Shown: positions 29,509-37,157 of the stretch, in pieces
Numbering within the stretch: the first letter of the stretch is position 1
Layout of the letters: each line of letters begins with the position of its first letter
Assembly (NCBI GenBank): GCA_003141195.1
Contig: PLLC01000099.1
Location: forward strand, 1 to 55,391
Direction: 5' to 3'
Length of the DNA stretch: 55,391 bases
Source of the DNA: Syntrophaceae bacterium
GTDB taxonomy: Bacteria > Desulfobacterota > Syntrophia > Syntrophales > UBA5619
Position numbers and translations under genes: made by a program
Notes under the pieces: generated by a model
Told to the model about the DNA's origin: nothing
The model's input: the letters and a program-made list of their open reading frames with translations, nothing else
Database searches by the model: none

Positions 29509-30024
29509 ATGATCCCTATTGTTTCCATTGTCGGCAAATCCAATTCGGGAAAGACCACCCTGATCGAGAAGCTTATTGTCGAGCTGACCCGCCGGGGCTG
29601 GCGGGTGGCGACGATCAAGCACAACCGCCATGGTTTCGAGATCGATCACGAGGGAAAGGACAGTTGGCGCCACAAGAAGGCGGGCGCCGTGACGACGGTT
29701 CTCGTTTCACCCCGTCAGGTCGCCGTCATTGAGGATGTCGAGATGGATTACGAGCTCGCCGAAATCCGGGAGCGCTACATCCGGAATGCGGACATCATCC
29801 TGGCGGAAGGGTACAAGGGGAATCCCCACCCTAAGATTGAGGTCTTCCGAAGCGAGCTCAGGCAGGAACGTCTCTGCGGCCCGGAGGACAACCTCATCGC
29901 GCTGGCCGGGGATCAGCCGGTTCCCGCGGGGGTTCCCTGTTTCGACCGGAACGATGCAACGGGGATTGCGGATCTGATCGAAAAACGCTTTCTCAAGGAG
30001 GCAGCCTATGATCACGATCAATGA
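29509..30024 (+). CDS. mobB: MobB, molybdopterin-guanine dinucleotide biosynthesis adaptor
   Basis: MobB is a GTP-binding protein that assists formation of the guanine-dinucleotide form of molybdenum cofactor. The 171-residue protein (from the ATG at 29509) begins MIPIVSIVGKSNSGKTTLIE with the P-loop, followed by VATIKHNRHGFEIDHEGKDSWRHKKAGA, the family's second signature, and ADIILAEGYKG. No Shine-Dalgarno is clear at this ATG or the upstream ones (29470, 29488); the choice rests on where family proteins begin. It overlaps the following MBL-fold gene by 17 bases. With fdhE it points to molybdenum or tungsten formate dehydrogenases. Confidence 0.88.
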   Translation: MIPIVSIVGKSNSGKTTLIEKLIVELTRRGWRVATIKHNRHGFEIDHEGKDSWRHKKAGAVTTVLVSPRQVAVIEDVEMDYELAEIRERYIRNADIILAEGYKGNPHPKIEVFRSELRQERLCGPEDNLIALAGDQPVPAGVPCFDRNDATGIADLIEKRFLKEAAYDHDQ

Positions 30025-30958
30025 ACTGGACCAGGTGGAGATCCTCACCCTCCAGGACAACTACATCGACATGACGGCCACAGACAACAGCGCAATGATC
30101 CACCGCGCCGGCGCCCGGGTGGCCGGGGAGATCCGGAAATCGATCCTCGCCGAACACGGCTTCTCTACGGTGATCCGCACGACGGCAGAGGGACGGACGC
30201 GGACGATGCTCTTCGATTTCGGCTTCTCCGAGATCGGCGCGGCGTTCAATGCAAGGACCCTGGACGTCCCGATGGGGGAGATCGAGGCGGTTGCCCTCTC
30301 CCATGGCCACAGCGACCATATAGGAGGCTTCCGGGAGATGATGGCCCTCATCGGCAGACCGGGGCTCGAATTCGTCGTCCATCCGGGGGCCTTCAAACCC
30401 TCCCGCTATGTGAAGTTCGGCGAGGGGCACAAGGCCTACTTCCCGCGGTTTACAAGGGAGATGGCGGAAGAGGCCGGAACAAGCGTCGTGGAGGCGAAGG
30501 AGCCCCGGCCGATGCTGGGCGGGGATGTCCTCTTCCTCGGCGAGATCCCGCGGCAAACGGACTTCGAGAAGGGAATGCCGAACGCCTATTATGAGGAAGA
30601 CGGCGTCGAGAAGAAGGACGCCATCGAGGACGACACCTCGATCGTTATGAACCTGAAGGGGAAAGGTCTCATCGTCCTCTCCGGCTGCGCCCACGCGGGA
30701 ATCGTGAACACGGTCCGGTACGCCCGCGATGCGACGGGGATCGAAACCGTCCATGTCGCCATGGGCGGCTTTCACCTCAACGGTCCGGTCTTCGAACCCA
30801 TCGTCGGTGTGACGATCGAGGCGCTTCGGGAGATCGCTCCCCGCTACATCGTTCCCACGCACTGCACGGGTCGGAAATCGATCCAGCGGATCGAGGAGGC
30901 CATGCCCGGAAGCTTCATCCTGAACATGGCCGGCACGCGTCTCACCTTCGCCGCTTAG
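30008..30958 (+). CDS. MBL-fold metallohydrolase (MJ0301/dihydropteridine-synthase-like branch)
   Basis: A 316-residue metallo-beta-lactamase-fold protein with the metal-binding SHGHSDHIGG near residue 98, SGCAHAGIVNTVRYA near 232 and a late PTHCTG. This arrangement belongs to the branch containing MJ0301, a methanopterin-pathway synthase, but most bacterial members are uncharacterised hydrolases, so no substrate is claimed. An AAGGAGG Shine-Dalgarno lies within the end of mobB, and the 17-base overlap suggests coupling and perhaps a role in pterin or molybdenum-cofactor metabolism (inference). Confidence 0.82.
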   Translation: MITINELDQVEILTLQDNYIDMTATDNSAMIHRAGARVAGEIRKSILAEHGFSTVIRTTAEGRTRTMLFDFGFSEIGAAFNARTLDVPMGEIEAVALSHGHSDHIGGFREMMALIGRPGLEFVVHPGAFKPSRYVKFGEGHKAYFPRFTREMAEEAGTSVVEAKEPRPMLGGDVLFLGEIPRQTDFEKGMPNAYYEEDGVEKKDAIEDDTSIVMNLKGKGLIVLSGCAHAGIVNTVRYARDATGIETVHVAMGGFHLNGPVFEPIVGVTIEALREIAPRYIVPTHCTGRKSIQRIEEAMPGSFILNMAGTRLTFAA

Positions 30959-31014
30959 ATAAGGATCCTGCCGCTGTTTGGTGAGCGGTAGTTCTGGAGT
31001 TGGGTTAGGGAAAC

Positions 31015-32349
31015 ATGGAAAAGGACATCATCCTGGATTCGATTGCCGACGGCGTTTTTACCGTCGACGACAACTGGCGCATCACCTCTTTTAACCGGGC
31101 GGCGGAGCAGATTACCGGCGTCCGCCGTGAAGATGCGGTCGGCCAGCGCTGCAAGGACGTGCTCAAGGCGGATGTCTGCGAAAAAGGCTGTATCCTCCGC
31201 AAAACCATTCAATCGGGTAAATCCATCGTCAACCGGACCGTCCATATCGTGGATGCCGCGGGGCGCCGCCTTCCGATCAGCATTTCCACGGCCCTTCTCA
31301 AGGATGAACAGGGCCGGATCGTCGGGGCCGTGGAGACGTTCCGGGACATCAGCGTCGAGGAGAAGCTCCGGAACGCGATCGCCGAACGGTACTCTTTCGA
31401 AGACATCATCTCGAAAAACAACCGAATGCATCAGTTGTTCGACATCCTGCCCGATGTGGCCGACAGCGCCAGCACGGTCCTTCTGGAGGGGGAAAGCGGC
31501 ACCGGCAAGGAGTTGTTCGCCCGGGCCATCCATCATTTGAGTCCGCGAAAGAAGCAGCCGTTCATCGCGGTGAACTGCGGCGCCCTTCCGGATACGCTGC
31601 TGGAATCCGAGCTCTTCGGTTACAAAGCCGGGGCCTTTACGGATGCCAAAAAGGACAAGCCGGGACGCTTCCGGCTGGCCGAAAGGGGAACCCTTTTCCT
31701 GGATGAAGTCGGGGATATTTCACCGGCCCTTCAGGTCCGGCTGCTCCGGGTGCTCCAGGAAAAGACCTACGAACCGCTGGGTTCGGTGGAGACCGTCCCG
31801 TCCGACGTCCGGATCATTGCCGCGACCAACAGGCGTCTGCAGGAGCTCGTCAAGGAGGGGAAATTCCGCGAAGACCTCTATTACCGCATCCATGTGATCC
31901 GAATGGAATTGCCGCCGCTGCGCGACCGGATGGAGGACATTCCGCTGCTGGCGGATCATTTCATCCACCATTTCAATCTGCTGCAAAAAAAGGAGATCTC
32001 CGGGCTGTCGGGCGAGGCCCTGGCCTGTTTCGTCTCCTATGACTACCCGGGCAATGTCCGGGAACTTCAGAACATGATCGAGCACGCCTTTATCCTCTGC
32101 AAATCGGGGTTGATCGAACCGCATCACCTGCCGGAAAATATTTGCCTGCCCCGCAGCATGGAGTCGTCCGGCAGCAACGAGACCATGAACATGAAAGACC
32201 TGGAAGCGGTCTTTATCACGAACATGCTGCGTCGGCATCAATGGAACCGTCTCCAGACGGCCAAAGCCCTGGGTATTCACAAAAGCACTCTCTTCCGCAA
32301 AATCAAGGCATTGCGGATTCAAATCCCCCCGCAGTCGCCAGCCACTTGA
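31015..32349 (+). CDS. Sigma-54-dependent transcriptional activator with Cys-bearing PAS domain
   Basis: A 444-residue enhancer-binding protein: PAS domain (1-115), AAA+ domain (about 130-365) and Fis-type helix-turn-helix (about 395-440, NRLQTAKALGIHKSTLFRKI). Walker A is GESGTGKE (159-166), Walker B LFLDE (227-231). The sigma-54 contact loop reads GAFTDA (206-211) rather than GAFTGA. The PAS domain carries Cys46, Cys55 and Cys59, which could bind a metal or sense redox state. In Desulfovibrio an activator of this architecture (DVU2106) controls the ORP operons; here it lies 2 kb upstream of an ORP-like cluster on the same strand, so it is the likely regulator of that cluster (inference). 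Only a weak Shine-Dalgarno (AGGG). Confidence 0.92.
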   Translation: MEKDIILDSIADGVFTVDDNWRITSFNRAAEQITGVRREDAVGQRCKDVLKADVCEKGCILRKTIQSGKSIVNRTVHIVDAAGRRLPISISTALLKDEQGRIVGAVETFRDISVEEKLRNAIAERYSFEDIISKNNRMHQLFDILPDVADSASTVLLEGESGTGKELFARAIHHLSPRKKQPFIAVNCGALPDTLLESELFGYKAGAFTDAKKDKPGRFRLAERGTLFLDEVGDISPALQVRLLRVLQEKTYEPLGSVETVPSDVRIIAATNRRLQELVKEGKFREDLYYRIHVIRMELPPLRDRMEDIPLLADHFIHHFNLLQKKEISGLSGEALACFVSYDYPGNVRELQNMIEHAFILCKSGLIEPHHLPENICLPRSMESSGSNETMNMKDLEAVFITNMLRRHQWNRLQTAKALGIHKSTLFRKIKALRIQIPPQSPAT

Positions 32350-32691
32350 AAGACATTATTTCTGCGACCTCTCTGCCGGAAAAGATCGCACAACTGCAAT
32401 TTTTCTCTTCCTGCAAGCACCCCGCAATTCATAACGGATCGTTCCAGAAGAGGATATGGCCCCGGAGGCCGAATGCCGTGCGGGAATCTTGTCTTCCTCT
32501 TGAGGTAATTGACCAAGTTGAATCGGGGCGCTTCGGTGGGGTCTGCCCAAATTACCCCGAAATACCAGCCGGGCTCGCCTAATGACCGAAATCGACATCG
32601 CTTCTATAAATCTTTTAAGGTTATTTTCACTACCATGTCCGCACGACTGAAATCAAATCCCACCCCGTCACAACAAGTTGTGAATGAACTA
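32350..32691. other. Intergenic stretch after the activator gene
   Basis: I see no gene, terminator or protein-like frame on either strand here. The base composition becomes more even than in the flanking genes. The following 120 bases hold a palindrome (32692-32711) and a promoter (32739-32767). Confidence 0.35.
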
Positions 32692-32711
32692 CCCCGCCGC
32701 AAGCGGCGGGG
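32692..32711. repeat. Perfect REP-like palindrome
   Basis: CCCCGCCGC-AA-GCGGCGGGG, a 9-base perfect stem with a 2-base gap, preceded by ACTA and followed by AATTATA. It lies 28 bases upstream of a promoter -35 box. The form recalls REP-like palindromes scattered in deltaproteobacterial genomes. Confidence 0.55.
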
Positions 32712-32738
32712 AATTATACCCTATGAGATTAAACCTCC

Positions 32739-32767
32739 TTGACATACAAGACGCCTTTCCGTATCCT
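32739..32767 (+). promoter_or_regulatory. Probable sigma-70 promoter of the exported rhodanese gene
   Basis: TTGACA (32739-32744), a 17-base spacer, TATCCT (32762-32767). The start would be near 32774, giving a leader of about 39 bases. Confidence 0.65.
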
Positions 32768-32812
32768 CAACTCGCGCAAAAGCAACTTCTTATCAATCAC
32801 AAGGATGAAGCC

Positions 32813-33400
32813 ATGAAGCAGGTGAAGAAAACGTTACTCTTGTCCTTGGCAGTAGTGTTTATTGTAAGTGCACTTGCCTATGCGCAGGGCTTTGAATACG
32901 AAGTAAACAAGCCTCACAAGGGAAAGGACGCAACCCCGATAGTGGCCTACATTATGCTCCTCAAAGACCCGGGGCACTCCTTCCTGGTGGATGTCAGAAC
33001 CCAGCCGGAATACCAGTTCCTGGGTCATCCTGAAAGGGCATACAATATTCCCGTACGCTTCTGGTCCGGCAAGCTGGGAGAAAAGGACTATATCGAGGTA
33101 GACAATCCCGATTTCGGCAAGGATCTCCTGGCCCGTTTCAATCCCAAGACCGATACCCTCTTCTTCATGTGCCGCAGCGGCAGCAGAAGCGTAGTAACCG
33201 CCGACGAGGCGGTCAAGGCGGGATGGCCGGAAGACAAGGTTTTCAGCATAATGGGCGGTTTCGAGGGTGACAAAATAACGTTCAAAAAGAGCGCTTACTA
33301 CGGGCAGCGCAAGCTGGGCGGTTGGCGCAATGAGGGGCTCCCCTGGACCTACGATATTGATAAGAAACTGGTCTACCAGCGGGATCTCGCCCAACAATAA
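32813..33400 (+). CDS. Exported rhodanese-like protein
   Basis: A 195-residue protein with a signal peptide (MKQVKKTLLLSLAVVFIVSA, cleavage probably after AYA) and a rhodanese domain: FLVDVRTQPEYQFLGHPERA and the catalytic loop FFMCRSGSRSV with Cys near residue 120. Rhodaneses of this kind carry sulfane sulfur; here it would act in the periplasm. The ATG follows AAGGATG at good distance and lies 46 bases after a promoter -10 box, so it is probably its own transcript. Its substrate is unknown; sulfur-handling genes follow in the ORP-like cluster. Confidence 0.88.
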   Translation: MKQVKKTLLLSLAVVFIVSALAYAQGFEYEVNKPHKGKDATPIVAYIMLLKDPGHSFLVDVRTQPEYQFLGHPERAYNIPVRFWSGKLGEKDYIEVDNPDFGKDLLARFNPKTDTLFFMCRSGSRSVVTADEAVKAGWPEDKVFSIMGGFEGDKITFKKSAYYGQRKLGGWRNEGLPWTYDIDKKLVYQRDLAQQ

Positions 33401-33501
33401 AGAACAAATCCCCTCTTCATAGGCCCACCCTGGATCGGGGTGGGCCTATGCCGCCCACTCATGGTGATCACAGGGATGCCATGCTCACAAAAGCGCCCCG
33501 A

Positions 33502-33811
33502 TCAACCTGGCAATGAAATCCGCATCACCTCGGAGATTCCCTCGCCAATCTCCAAAAGCTTCTGATCGCGATAAAACCTTTCCCAGTCAAATTCTCTCAT
33601 AAAAGCCGTAACCGCGATGGAGTTGCACCGCGTGATTGACAGAACGGCTCATTACCTCTGAGACGTATAGTTTGGCTATGGCCACCTCTTTGGTAAACGA
33701 TTTTCCGGCGTCCTTGAGCCACCAGGCTTTGTAGAGGAAGATCCTGGCCACTTCAATCTCCATAACCACATCGGCCAGTTTGAAGGCGTTGGCCTGAAAC
33801 TGATTACGGTC
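33502..33811 (-). pseudogene. Acyl-CoA dehydrogenase, 5'-truncated and frameshifted
   Basis: The minus strand encodes the C-terminal helical domain of an acyl-CoA dehydrogenase: ANAFKLADVVMEIEVARIFL, then KEVAIAKLYVSEV and AVQLHRGYGF. There an extra T in a TTTT run (near 33597) sends the frame to an early stop, while the next frame continues perfectly (MREFDWERFYRDQKLLEIGE, then GISEVMRI and stop at 33502). The usual glycine of LHGGYG is Arg. Everything before about residue 270 of a normal enzyme is missing. A relic of fatty-acid metabolism with no other such gene beside it. Confidence 0.88.
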
Positions 33812-33842
33812 AAAAATAATCTCTTGATTAACGATCGAAAGC

Positions 33843-34142
33843 TTACATATCGAAGGAGATATCATTTCTGTTTAGTACAAGGAAGAAACCTATGTCCCGC
33901 CAACATGATAATGTCCTAATGTTAGGCTGTAATTTTTCCCTAACGAAGGGGGGGTCTGTTTATCATCCCAGAATGCCTCTATCGGGGATATGGTTTTTCA
34001 AGCAGTTAGAACCAGATTCCCGCTGAGAATCGTTGCGGAAATGACAAAATGGGGAGTTTTGCATTGGCTCTATTGAATGCCTTTTTCCAAAAGGATTTCC
34101 GGAGACGCGTCTTCCCATTTTTGTCTGAGACCGCATCCAATA
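33843..34142. other. Intergenic stretch upstream of the ORP-like cluster
   Basis: No convincing gene. A degenerate match to the palindrome at 34143, GTTGCG-GAAA-TGACAA, lies at 34032-34047. Frames reading through 34049-34297 lack a Shine-Dalgarno and protein-like composition. Confidence 0.3.
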
Positions 34143-34158
34143 GTCGCAGAATTGCTAC
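34143..34158. promoter_or_regulatory. Candidate activator-binding palindrome upstream of the ORP-like cluster
   Basis: GTCGCA-GAAT-TGCTAC, an inverted repeat with one mismatch, about 120 bases upstream of the -24 element of a candidate sigma-54 promoter. The same palindrome (GTAGCA-GATA-TGCTAC) precedes the second candidate sigma-54 promoter at 42146. This is the right distance for an enhancer of a sigma-54 activator. Confidence 0.5.
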
Positions 34159-34277
34159 CTTTGCATGGATTTCGGGCCGTCATTCTCTGCTCAGCCGGGG
34201 GCGCCAGCCGGTATTGAATCGCGCAAGGGTTCGTTACCATTTGCTTTGTGGAGTTTATCAAACAGATTTCAGGATCA

Positions 34278-34293
34278 TGGCACATATCTTGAT
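34278..34293 (+). promoter_or_regulatory. Candidate sigma-54 promoter of the ORP-like cluster
   Basis: TGGCAC-ATATC-TTGAT: the -24 half is perfect and the GG-N10-G spacing is right, but the -12 element is GA instead of GC. The start would be near 34305, just before GGAGGG and the first gene at 34320. Confidence 0.5.
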
Positions 34294-34319
34294 TTAGATA
34301 GGCCCCGGAGGGAGTTTTT

Positions 34320-34751
34320 ATGAGAGTTGCGGTGACAGTCTGGGAAGATACGGTTTCAACGGTTTGCGATTTTTCCAGCCGTCTTCTGGTTTTTGATGTG
34401 ACGGGGGATGAGGTTAAAAACAGATCGTTCATCCCCTTTGAAACCGGGATTATGCCGGAAAGGGTGAACCAGCTCGAAGCGCTTGGGGTCGAGGTGCTGT
34501 TGTGCGGCGCCATTTCCCGGCCCCTGGAAAGGATGATCCGCGCATCCGGTGTGAAGGTGATCCCCTGTCTGCGCGGGTCGATCGAAGAGGTCATCGGGGC
34601 TTATCTGGACGGCGGCCTTTCCGATGCCCGCTTTACGCTCCCCGGCTTCGGCCCGGGGGCGATCCGTGTCCGGGGGAGGAGACGGCGTCGCGGTGGCGTC
34701 TGCCGATTGCCCGACATGGTGAAGGGCGACGATGGGGGAGGACGAGGGTGA
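34320..34751 (+). CDS. NifX/Orp-family protein, first of cluster
   Basis: A 143-residue protein. Residues 1-105 match the dinitrogenase iron-molybdenum cofactor (NifX/NifB C-terminal/MTH1175) fold: MRVAVTVWEDTVSTVCDFS, LVFDV, a helix, and VEVLLCGAISRPLERMI. This family includes the Orange Protein of Desulfovibrio, which holds a Mo-Cu-sulfide cluster, and NifX/NafY, which carry FeMo-co precursors. The last 35 residues are a basic, glycine-rich tail unlike the family. GGAGGG precedes the ATG. It follows a candidate sigma-54 promoter and heads the cluster. Metal content cannot be read from sequence. Confidence 0.82.
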   Translation: MRVAVTVWEDTVSTVCDFSSRLLVFDVTGDEVKNRSFIPFETGIMPERVNQLEALGVEVLLCGAISRPLERMIRASGVKVIPCLRGSIEEVIGAYLDGGLSDARFTLPGFGPGAIRVRGRRRRRGGVCRLPDMVKGDDGGGRG

Positions 34752-34798
34752 TTCAAGCCTTTTTTAAGACTACAAACCCGAGGGAAAGGACAGTAAAG

Positions 34799-35167
34799 AT
34801 GAAAGTAGCGATTACAGCCAGTGGAGAGGATCTCAACAGTAAGGTCGACCGCGTCTTTGGCAGGGCGAGGTATTTTGTGATTACGGATCCGGAGGAGACG
34901 AATGTCGAAGTTTTGGAAAACAGTCAGAATGTGAACGCGGCTCAGGGCGCAGGTATTCAAGCGGCCCGGCAGATGGCCGATAAATCCGTTAATGTCATCC
35001 TGACCGGCAATGTGGGGCCGAATGCCTTCAGGGCATTGGAAGCGGTTTCCATAAAGATTTACCAGTTTGAAAGCGACGTCCTGACGGTTCGCGATGCGCT
35101 GACCGCATGGAAAGAGGGGCGCTTGCAGGAAGTGAAGGCGCCTACTGCCAAGGGACATGGGTTTTAA
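34799..35167 (+). CDS. NifX/Orp-family protein, second of cluster
   Basis: A 122-residue single-domain member of the NifX/NifB C-terminal (MTH1175-like) fold: MKVAITASGEDLNSKVDRVF, then GRARYFVITD, GIQAARQMADKSVNVILTGN and a conserved NVGPNAFRALEA. In length and layout it is closer to the Orange Protein and MTH1175 than the preceding gene. It starts 47 bases downstream of that gene with an AAAGGA Shine-Dalgarno. Probably a carrier for a metal-sulfur cluster or cluster precursor (family knowledge plus inference). Confidence 0.86.
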   Translation: MKVAITASGEDLNSKVDRVFGRARYFVITDPEETNVEVLENSQNVNAAQGAGIQAARQMADKSVNVILTGNVGPNAFRALEAVSIKIYQFESDVLTVRDALTAWKEGRLQEVKAPTAKGHGF

Positions 35168-35255
35168 ACCAGGGGAGTTGAATCCCTGAAACGGTCATCC
35201 ATAAGCAGGTTCAGAATGTTCCTGTTTGTGGGGGACGAGATAGGGAGGTGATCGA

Positions 35256-35480
35256 ATGCCAAGAGGAGACGGAACAGGACCCAGAGGAATGGGAGCGGGC
35301 GGCGGAATGGGGCAAGGTCAGGGAGGCCGAAAACCCGGCCGTATGGGCGGACCCCGCGCGGCAGGACCGGCAGGCGCCTGCGTATGCCCGCAGTGTGGGC
35401 ACAAGGAACCGCATAAACGCGGAGTTCCCTGCACGGATCGGAAATGTCCCAAATGCGGGGCTGCGATGACCAGGGAATAG
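35256..35480 (+). CDS. Small glycine-rich protein with two CxxC knuckles (DUF5320-like start)
   Basis: A 74-residue protein. The start MPRGDGTGPRGMGAG is the hallmark of DUF5320-type proteins near Mrp/MinD genes in anaerobes. The second half has CPQCG-HKEPHKRGVPC and CPKCG, a likely zinc- or iron-binding ribbon. GGGAGG precedes the ATG. The following two genes share the same opening, so these are diverged copies. Function unknown; the position between NifX-like proteins and Fe-S ATPases suggests metal handling. Confidence 0.75.
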   Translation: MPRGDGTGPRGMGAGGGMGQGQGGRKPGRMGGPRAAGPAGACVCPQCGHKEPHKRGVPCTDRKCPKCGAAMTRE

Positions 35481-35515
35481 AAGAATAATCTTCCAAAAAA
35501 AGGGAGGATATGATC

Positions 35516-35752
35516 ATGCCAAGAGGCGATGGGACGGGCCCCGGGGGAATGGGGGCGGGGACGGGACGCGGTTTGGGCGGCTGCAGGGGGAGAGGAGTAG
35601 GCGCGTCAAAGGATCGCGGCGCCGGATTTCTGCAGAGGATCACGAATTCCGGATCAGGTTCGGAAGGCCGGTTGACAGGTCGTAGCAAAGGAATCGGCAT
35701 GACGGTTCTTGATGTGCTGTTTTCATTCTTCGAGCGCGCTTCCAGGAAGTGA
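35516..35752 (+). CDS. Small glycine-rich DUF5320-like protein
   Basis: A 78-residue protein starting MPRGDGTGPGGMGAGTGRGL, nearly the same as the preceding small gene, but without its cysteine knuckles. It ends in a short hydrophobic segment (GMTVLDVLFSFFERAS). The ATG at 35516 is preferred by comparison with its neighbours; another ATG lies two codons upstream, and GGGAGG serves either. No function is known. Confidence 0.68.
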   Translation: MPRGDGTGPGGMGAGTGRGLGGCRGRGVGASKDRGAGFLQRITNSGSGSEGRLTGRSKGIGMTVLDVLFSFFERASRK

Positions 35753-35821
35753 AGGCGCCGGCAGCGAATGATTGCAGCGACTTCTGATGACTTGTAAAAC
35801 ATCATAAAGGAGGTAAGGATT

Positions 35822-36181
35822 ATGCCAGGTGGAGATAGAACGGGTCCTGTGGGTAGGGGACCCATGACGGGACGGGGCGCGGGCTTCTGCGCCGGATACG
35901 GGGTTCCGGGATTTTCGAATCCCGGTTACGGTGCGGGCGGCGCTTTTTTCGGGGGGCGCGGCGGCCGGGGGCGGCGCAACCGCTTCTTCGCGACCGGCGT
36001 GCCGGGATGGCAGTATTTTGCCGGGAATCCGATTCCCGGCGGGATGTCCTTTTCCGAGCAGCCGGGGACGCCGCAGAATGAATTGGATGTCTTAAAGGGC
36101 CAGGCCCAGTATCTGGAAAACGGCCTGAAAGAACTTCAGGCGCGCATGGACGCTTTGGCGTCGAGAAACAAAACCGAATAA
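35822..36181 (+). CDS. DUF5320-family protein with C-terminal coiled coil
   Basis: A 119-residue protein. The family opening (MPGGDRTGPVGRGPMTGRGA) leads into a Gly/Arg/Phe-rich stretch and a C-terminal heptad region (residues about 85-112: NELDVLKGQAQYLENGLKEL) that should form a coiled coil. This is the classical DUF5320 layout. AAGGAGG precedes the ATG. Third in a row of related small genes, 86 bases before the first MinD-type ATPase. Confidence 0.8.
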   Translation: MPGGDRTGPVGRGPMTGRGAGFCAGYGVPGFSNPGYGAGGAFFGGRGGRGRRNRFFATGVPGWQYFAGNPIPGGMSFSEQPGTPQNELDVLKGQAQYLENGLKELQARMDALASRNKTE

Positions 36182-36266
36182 CCGTTTGGAGCGTCGGCAA
36201 AGGGTTATGCGCAACCCCCTTTCATCCCCTTGCCGGCGCTTCTTTTTTCAGTAAAAGGAGCATGTT

Positions 36267-37157
36267 TTGAAGATCGCCATTGCCAGCGGAAAGGGCGGGA
36301 CGGGGAAGACGACGATTGCCGTCAATCTTGCCCTGACCATCGCATCTTTGGGTCAGCCGGTCACTCTGCTCGATTGCGATGTCGAGGAGCCGAACTGCCA
36401 TCTTTTTCTCAAGCCGGAAATCACCGGATCTCGTTCGGTGACCGTTCCACAGCCGAAGGTGCTGGAGGAGCGGTGCAACGGTTGCGGCGTCTGCGCCGAC
36501 GTTTGTGAATATCATGCGCTGACCGTGATGAAAGGTCGGGTTCTGGTCTTCAGTGAACTCTGTCACGGTTGCGGGGCCTGCTTTTGGTTATGCCCGGAAA
36601 AGGCGATTGTCGAGGAGGGATATCCCATCGGGTCGGTTGAAGAGGGAAGCAGCCACGGTATCCGTTTTGTTCAGGGACGGTTGAATGTGGGCGAGGTGAT
36701 GAGTCCCGCCGTCATCCGCCAGGTGCGGGCGCAAGGTGATACAAAAGGCGTCTGCATCATCGATTCGCCGCCGGGAACATCCTGCCCCGTTGTGGAGTCG
36801 GTCCGGGGAACGGACTTTGTCCTGCTGGTGACGGAACCGACGCCCTTTGGCCTCAATGACCTGACGCTGGCCATCGAGATGGTGCGGGCGCTTGCGAGAC
36901 CCTTCGCCGTGGCCTTGAACCGTTGCGACGCAGGAGACGAGGGGGTCCGTTCCTATTGTGAACACGAGGGAATCGAGATCCTGTTGTCCATTCCCGATGA
37001 CCGGCGGATTGCGGAGAGCTATGCCCGGGGGGATATCGACCTCTCGAAGCTGACGGGGTACCGGGAGGTGTTCGATCGATGTTACCGGCGCATCGCGGCC
37101 CTGGTGAACGAAGGGCGGGACAGGGCGGATCAGGGAAAGAGGGTGCGTGTTGCATGA
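36267..37157 (+). CDS. MinD/Mrp-type ATPase with inserted 2[4Fe-4S] ferredoxin domain (first)
   Basis: A 296-residue P-loop ATPase of the ParA/MinD class. It starts KIAIASGKGGTGKTTIAVNL (deviant Walker A), has DCDVEEPN, and at about residues 70-110 an inserted bacterial ferredoxin with CNGCGVCADVC and CHGCGACFWLC, each followed by a proline or similar end. The rest resumes the ATPase (IIDSPPGTSCPV, VALNRCD). Equivalent ATPases in Desulfovibrio (DVU2103/DVU2104) belong to the ORP complex, linked there to septum positioning. It overlaps its paralogue by four bases, so the two probably form a heterodimer. Confidence 0.9.
   Translation: MKIAIASGKGGTGKTTIAVNLALTIASLGQPVTLLDCDVEEPNCHLFLKPEITGSRSVTVPQPKVLEERCNGCGVCADVCEYHALTVMKGRVLVFSELCHGCGACFWLCPEKAIVEEGYPIGSVEEGSSHGIRFVQGRLNVGEVMSPAVIRQVRAQGDTKGVCIIDSPPGTSCPVVESVRGTDFVLLVTEPTPFGLNDLTLAIEMVRALARPFAVALNRCDAGDEGVRSYCEHEGIEILLSIPDDRRIAESYARGDIDLSKLTGYREVFDRCYRRIAALVNEGRDRADQGKRVRVA

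Noticed and set aside
34049-34297. 82-codon frame upstream of the NifX-like gene
   Set aside because: No Shine-Dalgarno, non-protein-like composition, and it runs through the candidate palindrome and sigma-54 promoter.
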